A stretch of 64,000 nt of DNA from assembly GCA_029959085.1 (NCBI GenBank), contig JARWIR010000042.1:3628544-3692543 (forward strand), read 5' to 3'. Shown in pieces: positions 57,940-64,000 of the stretch. Each line of letters opens with the position of its first letter. Position 1 is the stretch's first letter. The notes below the pieces were generated by a model. That model worked only from the letters and a program-made list of their open reading frames with translations. It made no database searches and had not been told where the DNA came from. The stretch is from Nemophila menziesii. Taxonomy: Eukaryota; Streptophyta; Magnoliopsida; Boraginales; Hydrophyllaceae. The position numbers and the translations under genes were made by a program.

Positions 57940-59560
57940 GTTAAGGTTAAGGTTAAGGTCAAGGTTAAGGTTAAGGTTAAGGTCAAGGTTAAGGATAAGT
58001 TAAAGGTTATGTTTAAGGTTAAGGTTGAAGGTTTAAGGTTAAATTTAAGGGTAAGGTTAAGGGTAAGGTTAAGGTCAAGGTTACGGATAAGTTCAAGGTT
58101 AAGGTTAAGGTTAAGGTTTGGGTCAAGGTCAAGGTTAAGGTTAAGTTTAATTTTAAGATTAAGGTTAAGGTTAAGGTTTAAGGTTTAATATTTAAGGTTT
58201 GAGGTTAATTTTAATAAGATATAAGGTTTAAGGTCAGATGTTAGAACAATGAATCTTCATTTGGTTAAGGTTAAGGTTAAGGTTATGGTTTAAAGTTGAG
58301 GGTTTAAGGTAAAGTTTAAGGTATAAATTAAGGTAAAGTTTAAGTTCAAATGTTAAGGTTAATATTATGGTTTAATTTAAGGTTAAGGTTAAGGTATAAG
58401 GTTTAAGGTTAAGTTTGAAAATTAAGTTTAAAAAATTTAAGATAAAGGTGAAGGTGGAGGTTAAGGTTATGGTTAAGATTAAGATTAAGGTTTAAGGTTT
58501 AAGGGTCAAGGTCAAAGTTAAGGTTAAGATTAGATTTAATATTGGTGAAGATTAAGGTTTAAGGTGTAAGGTTTGAGGTTAAGTCTAAGGTTAAAGTTAA
58601 GGTTAAGGTAAAGGTTAAGGATAATTTTAAGCCTAAGTCTAAGTCTAAGATTAAGTTTAAGGTTAAGGTTAAAGTTAAGTTTAATGTTAGGTTGAGGTTA
58701 AGTATAAAGTTCAAGATATGGTTAAGTTAAATAGTTAAGGGGTTGAGGTTAAGGTTAAGGTTAAAGGGTTAAGGGCTATGGTTAGATATAAAGTTAAGTT
58801 TAAGGTAAATTTAGGGTTAAGGTTAGGTTAAAATTAAGTTAAGGTTAAGGCTAAGGCTAAGGAAAAGATTAGGGCTAAGGCTAGGGCTACGACTAAGGTT
58901 AAGCTTAGGGTTAAGGTTAGGGGTAAGGTTAAGGTTCGGGTAAGGTTAAGGTTAAGGTTAAGTTTAAGGTTGAGATTAAGATTAAGGTTAAGGTTTATGT
59001 TGAGGTTAATGTTAAGGTTAAGGTTAAGTCTAAGGGTTAAGGTTTGAGGTTAAGGTCAAGTTTTAGGAATAAGGTTAAGGTTAAATTTAAGGTTAAGGTT
59101 TAATATATATTTAAGGTTTGAGGTTGAGGTTTTATAAGATTTAAGGTTTGAGGTAGAATATATGCATCGTCATCATGTTAAGGTTAGAATTAAGATTTAA
59201 ACCTTAAGTTCAAGCATAAGGATAGGGTTAAGGTTATAAGATTTAAGGTTTGAGGCTGGATATCAGCGGGATAAAATTTCATCTGGTTAAGGTTAGAATT
59301 ATGTTTCAAACCTTAAGGTAAGGATACTATTAGGGTTAAGGTTAAAATTAAGGTTAAAGTTAAGGTTAAAATGAATTTTAAGGTTCATATTTAAAGGTCA
59401 AGGTTTAAGGCAAAGTTTATGATTTAGTGTTAAGGTTAATGTTAAGGTTTAAGGTTTATGGTTCAAGGCTCAAGGTTAAGGTCAAGTTTAAGTTTATGGA
59501 TAATTTTAACTTTAAGGGTAAGCTAACGGTTAAAATTAAGTTTAGGTTTATTTTTTAATA
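57940..59560. repeat. Degenerate TTAAGG hexamer array, about 1.6 kb
   Basis: AAGGTTAAGGTTAAGG-type repeats with variants (TTTAAGG, TTAAGGTC, TTAGGG) extend across the block, purer at the left and more degenerate to the right. The frame at 57880-58188 is repeat translation (VKVKVK) and not a gene. The unit differs from the plant telomere repeat TTTAGGG. Confidence 0.93.
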
Positions 59561-59715
59561 TATTGACACGTATTCAGACAACTTTATTATGGTTTATGAT
59601 TTTAAATTTCTTGTACACATTTGTTTTATGCTTATAATACATTTTTTGTATTTAGCTTGCATGCATTTCTTAAAACAAATTAGTTCATGGTTGAAAATTA
59701 AGAAAAAAATTATTT

Positions 59716-59787
59716 CATTGACGAGGATCGAACCCATTCTTCTTGGGTGAAAGTCAGATATCTAACCGCTAGATCGATTTTTTTTAG
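59716..59787 (-). tRNA. tRNA-Glu-like pseudogene or SINE head
   Basis: On the minus strand TCTAGCGGTTAGATATCTG, CTTTCACCC (a UUC-type anticodon loop) and GGGTTCGATCC follow the order of a plant tRNA-Glu. The acceptor stem does not pair and the anticodon stem is weakened, so it is unlikely to be functional. Confidence 0.5.
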
Positions 59788-59848
59788 AGGATTATGGTCA
59801 GCGTGAATCGAATACGGAACCTTCAGATATTTAATAGAGTGGGATAAG

Positions 59849-60578
59849 TAGGGATGTCAATGGGAGTGGTTTTGCGGGTACCTGCCCCACCCAATTCTAA
59901 ATAGGGGGCTTTTGGGGTACTAAATGGGGGTTGGGCGGGTTCAGGATTGATTTCCACAACCTGTGTAGCGCGGGGTGGGTTGTGAAAAAGTAGTATAAAT
60001 ATTATATTTAATCAAAGTAAATAGTAATTTGTCATGTCTAGAAGTCAAATAATATGTATCGATCTTTTTTTTCACTGGTTTTTTATATTTATTTATCAAA
60101 TTCTTTAACACTTTCGATCAAAACCTTGATATGATACTTAATAATGATATAGTGTTATATCATATAATTAAGATCATGAATTTAATATCTTTGTTGCACA
60201 ATTACTGCCACATAAATAAAAAAATAAGCGATTAAACATAAAAATGAATTACTTTTATCATTGAGATATTGAGATTATCCTTATACTTATTCCTAAACTT
60301 CCATTCTAAATAACTTATGACCATAGGCAGACTTAATTTTAGTACTCGTGTAGTCGTAATATGTTCGGATCATATCTTTTTTTATTATATTCTTTTTTTG
60401 GTTTGTTTCGTAACCCACATGTACAACCCAAAACCCACGGAGATTCAAAGAACGTGGCCGGACGGGTCTTGGGGAAGAACGATGCGGGACGGGGCAGGGA
60501 GTGTTGTGGGGCTTTTTTTTCGGGGCAGGGTACGCGGATAGGTAAACTCACCCAAAACCCTCCCCATTGACATCCCTA
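59849..60578. mobile_element. Non-autonomous hAT element
   Basis: Ends TAGGGATGTCAATGGGAGTG and, reverse complemented, TAGGGATGTCAATGGGGAGG form terminal inverted repeats of the common plant hAT type. GGGCGGGT-rich subterminal sequence follows. I could not confirm an 8-bp duplication. Small frames inside are not genes. Confidence 0.75.
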
Positions 60579-62209
60579 TATAAGGGACATTTTTTTTATT
60601 AATAAAAAATAATTAATTCAATTAATGCGAATGGGTGAATTAAGGGGGCACAGACGATCCTAACCGTCTTTTATGTAGATGATCTGGACCGTTTAAAAAA
60701 GTATGTTTTATTATATATATTTTAATGTGACAAATCATTAGGTTGTTAGGTGTTAAATAAGTATTTATGTTGCCTCCCATATCATGCATCATTCTACATC
60801 AAAACACTTGTAAAACCACTTTTGCAACCTTCACATTTTCACTTATAAAACTTTAATTTTATCCTATACTTTTAGAGTTCATATAAATTAGATATTGTGT
60901 TTAACTATAAATTTGCTTACAAATACTTTCTTTTAACACTTTTATGTTTTCACCATTCTCTTTTGAGCATCACGACATGACCTTGTTTAAAATTCTTTGA
61001 GACTATATGTGCATTAATACATCTTGACATATCTTTGCATATATTGAAAATTGTTTCATGAGTTGTTCTACACTTGTGACTAAAATATCATCCCTACCTA
61101 CTCTTGTGTATATAATTTTGATAAAATAGGTGAACCACTTAAAGGTACTAAACAACATCCAGATTCGTAAAATGGGCTCCCGTTTTAGTATGCAGAAACC
61201 CACCACATTATAGATAGTTTTACGGGATCTCGAAATGCAAAATGGTCATCCCGCTTTAGATCCCATCATCTCACTTTGAAGAAGGGTCATTCCAGTCCTG
61301 AATGAGCTCCAAAAATATCTTAAAAATCGGGATCCCGCATTGCAATATTACGACACCAATTTTATGACTCCCCAAAATTCCACTGTTAATCACTCATAGC
61401 CACATGCATTATAGTCGTTGGAGAACAAACTGTGTACCCGATATTATGCAAAATAGGATCCCGATTTGAAGCAAATATGTGCACAACTAAATATAGCCAT
61501 TGGATTTCACTTGCATATATATATAATTGTGCATCATCTAACTCACCTTTTGAATCTCCAATTTATCATCTTACTATCTAACACTTCAAGAAAGAATTCA
61601 CAAGCTAATTTCTTCAATTTATATCATTAAATTAAGCTATTTGTAATTATTGTAATATCCACTCATTATGAGTTATCATTTACCATTCTTGTAACTAAAC
61701 ACTTATCATAAACAAGATAATAGATCTTACTCTAGAATATGATTGAAGATCCAAGAGAACAGAAGAGCGATTCAAGCTGAAAGAGTTCGAGGAGAAGGCT
61801 TCCCAACAGAAGTACAAGGTTTGAATTCCTTCTTGAGAGGTACGGTTCGAATCCCTTCTTGAAAATGGTAACATAGTTCTGACTTGTGTGGGAAGGCATG
61901 GAAAGTATAGAATCATATCACAATACTGTAACATGTCGTCATGATGGAAATTGTCAACTAAAACATATAATCAAGACATTTATCCTCCTTTGACATTATT
62001 AAAAAGAGGGTGAGCTATAGATGCAAAATAAATCTAATAAAGTGATTAGAATAGCTTTTTCTTCAAAAAAAAATATAAATCTCAAATCCTCAATTGAAAA
62101 TATAAGATGCATATAACCACATGTAAGAAAAGATAGACATGGATAATTCACAGTAACATAAATAGCCTAAAAATGCATGTAAAAGATCTACTAAGCATAT
62201 ATCACATAG
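60579..62209. other. Gene-free stretch
   Basis: AT-rich DNA. The part 61140-61460 is somewhat GC-richer (repeats of GGGATCCCG and CCCGCTTTAGATCCC) and may be an unidentified repeat. A box B-like GGTTCGAATCC sits at 61846-61856 without a convincing box A. No gene seen. Confidence 0.4.
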
Positions 62210-64000
62210 TAGGGTTGCACAATGGGATCCGAAAACCCGCAAAACCGAAAAAACCGACCCCACCCGACCCTAACTTAACCGCACCCGCCCACCCGCACAT
62301 CCGTTAGGGTTTTTTTTTTTTTTTATATTAGGGTCGGATTGCGGGCTGGGCTACCCCAGATCCGCGGGTACCCAACCCGATCCGAATATTACCTTTTTTT
62401 TTTTATATAATATGTATATTAGATATTTTATAAAACAAAAAAACAAAAACCCTTCCACATTCGAAGGGTCACTTACGCGTATCACACTTTATCTCTCTTT
62501 CTCTCTCATACCTTACCCACTCTGTCTTCTCACCACTCTCTCGAAGCCCCCATTTTCTCTGTTCTTCACCCTAACCCTAAATCGTAGCCAGCTTTACCTC
62601 TGCTCATCTTCTCCATCCCGTCAAATCCCGCCGGTTAAAAGGGGGCCTAGTACACCGCATTAAACATTTCCACCTAAATTAATGGGTCGCATTAATTGCT
62701 TGAATGATTTCCGTCAGTTGCTACCGTGGTTGTGTTATTTGACCATGGTTAAGGTGTTTGAGAGTTTATATGCTTGGTTACTAGGGGATAACGGATTAGT
62801 TGAAGCCTATAAAAGCTTTAACGGCTCGATTTGGGATTTCTTAAATCTTTGGCCGATTAAATCAGGTATTACGCGCCTAAATCTAATCCTTGTTTCTCGT
62901 TATTCATATGTGGTGTTAATGAATTGTTTGAATAGTATTGTTGTGTTTGAAATGAAAAACCCTAACTGATTTTGAGAAATTGAAAAGGAAATTATTTGTT
63001 TTGAAAAGAAAATTAGTTTAAGATTGGTTTTGTAATTGTTATAGCTTTGTTTTGATGTTGATTTTATGATGATTGATTTGATATTGATGATTTATGATGA
63101 TATTTTTGCATGTACTCCTCTCGCAATGTTGGATTGGATGTTGGATTGTTAATCCTCTATGTGTTTTGTTAATGTCAGAATCAGATAAGGTAATTATTTC
63201 TCAAGATTTATTTCTAACATATTTTCTAACTATTGTAGAATGTATATCACAATTTGTTGTCTAAGAGTGTATATGTTAATTGCAGATATAAATTGTGTGA
63301 TGGTGATTGTAAATGAGGCATCAACTGATATTAGCTCTTCAACACAAACTGAAGGAGTTAAACTAACTCCTGATGATGCTACTACTTCATCTAAACATAC
63401 ACCTCCAGTAGGTGCAAAACAACCTGATGCTAAGAAGCTTAAGATAATTGATGATTGTTGGACAGTTTTTGATCCAATAGTAGATGAGAACAAGGTAAGG
63501 AGAGGTGTGTGTAAGTATTGTGAAACCTCTTATGCAGTTGATTCAAGGAGACATGGTACCTCTAATATGCTCAACCATATTAATCATAGGAGATGCAAAA
63601 AGTATCCATTCTACCCCCCTCTAGAAGGTGGACAAACTCAGTTAGTGTTAAACAAAGAAGAGTTTGGTGGTGGAGTAGCTACTTATGTGTTCTCAGCTGA
63701 GGCCTGTACTAAAGCTTTGGCTGAAATGGTTATCTTGGATGAATTATCTTTCAGATTTGTGGAGGGTATTGGCTTTAAGAAGTTCTGTAATGTGATGCAA
63801 CCCAAGTATGTTAAGATTCCCTCAAGGATGACTATAATGAGGAAATGTATGTCAATATATGGTGAGGAAAAGAATGAGCTTAAAAAAAAATTGAAGGGGA
63901 TGCGAATAAGTATGACAACAGATTGTTGGACTTCTAATCAAAATCTATCTTATATGTGTCTCACAGCCCATTATATTGATTGTGAATGGGTACTTCAAAA
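62210..64000 (+). mobile_element. 5' part of a hAT transposon (runs off the window)
   Basis: The presumed 5' end TAGGGTTGCACAATGGGATC is followed by CCGCACCCG/GCGGGT-type subterminal repeats (62230-62400), a 5' leader and a transposase ORF. Its 3' end lies beyond the window, so a target duplication cannot be checked. Confidence 0.65.
63300..64000 (+). CDS. hAT transposase with N-terminal BED zinc finger, 3' truncated by window
   Basis: The frame is open from the ATG at 63300 to the last base (233 codons). It contains a BED zinc finger at about residues 52-103 (C71 and C74 in CKYC, then H93 and C99 in HINHRRC) that would bind the transposon ends. The start of the hAT RNase H-like transposase follows, with the first catalytic aspartate probably D208 in MTTDCWTS, as in RICESLEEPER/DAYSLEEPER and Ac/Tam3-type proteins. 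No stops or frameshifts are seen in this part. A plausible 5'-UTR intron ends with TTAATTGCAG at 63285. Whether it is an active transposase or a domesticated relative depends on the missing C-terminal half. Confidence 0.88.
   Translation, partial: MVIVNEASTDISSSTQTEGVKLTPDDATTSSKHTPPVGAKQPDAKKLKIIDDCWTVFDPIVDENKVRRGVCKYCETSYAVDSRRHGTSNMLNHINHRRCKKYPFYPPLEGGQTQLVLNKEEFGGGVATYVFSAEACTKALAEMVILDELSFRFVEGIGFKKFCNVMQPKYVKIPSRMTIMRKCMSIYGEEKNELKKKLKGMRISMTTDCWTSNQNLSYMCLTAHYIDCEWVLQ

Noticed and set aside
57880..58188. VKVKVK protein of 102 codons
   Set aside because: Direct translation of the TTAAGG array; no start context or homologous structure.
57940..59560. True interstitial plant telomere repeat
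   Set aside because: The dominant unit is TTAAGG, not TTTAGGG; only scattered TTAGGG-like variants are present.
59716..59787. Functional tRNA-Glu gene
   Set aside because: The acceptor stem does not pair and the anticodon stem is weak; more likely a pseudogene or SINE part.
62682..62969. 95-codon frame upstream of the hAT transposase
   Set aside because: It lies in the probable 5' leader/intron of the transposase gene and shows no family resemblance.

Overview
The window looks like nuclear DNA from a dicot plant, possibly an asterid (weak inference). It is AT-rich, its genes carry many short spliceosomal introns, and most of it is transposon debris. I found two complete conserved housekeeping genes, a dispersed cluster of six Werner-type (DEDDy) exonuclease-like loci, and the 5' part of a hAT transposase gene that runs off the right edge.

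Layout. 1-6.1 kb: a complete 22-exon DPE2 gene (cytosolic 4-alpha-glucanotransferase). It includes one U12-type AT-AC intron and one GC-AG intron. 6.5-9.3 kb: a Mutator-like element split by a second Mutator-like element that carries the C-terminal half of a plastid xylulose-5-phosphate/phosphate translocator. 10.3-12.9 kb: another Mutator-like element holding a small secreted-peptide ORF with a duplicated motif. 14.4-47.9 kb: six exonuclease-like loci. Three are intact with all catalytic residues, two are intact ORFs without them, and one is frameshifted. They are separated by an Athila-like Ty3/gypsy remnant, a 5-kb L1-type LINE, and many MULE, hAT, Stowaway, Harbinger and SINE copies. 52.2-53.8 kb: a complete five-exon PSMD9/Nas2 gene (26S proteasome assembly chaperone) on the minus strand. 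54.2-56.8 kb: two more Mutator-like elements. 57.9-59.6 kb: a degenerate TTAAGG hexamer array. 59.8-64 kb: a non-autonomous hAT and the start of a possibly autonomous hAT.

How the pieces relate. DPE2 (cytosolic maltose metabolism) and PSMD9 (proteasome base assembly) are unrelated single genes. The exonuclease cluster is the real local gene family. Its members are intronless and about 200-235 residues long, and they divide into a catalytically complete subgroup (39.0, 40.4, 47.2 kb, plus the frameshifted 24.8 kb copy) and a catalytically dead subgroup (14.4, 35.5 kb). A second theme is a Mutator-like family whose members share end sequences, 9-bp target duplications in the clearest cases, and an internal inverted 15-bp core (CGTCATAACTAATTC) next to CGCGCG and trinucleotide microsatellites.

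Exon boundaries, target-site duplications and motifs were read by eye. Family names come from recognising protein or terminal sequences, without any database search.
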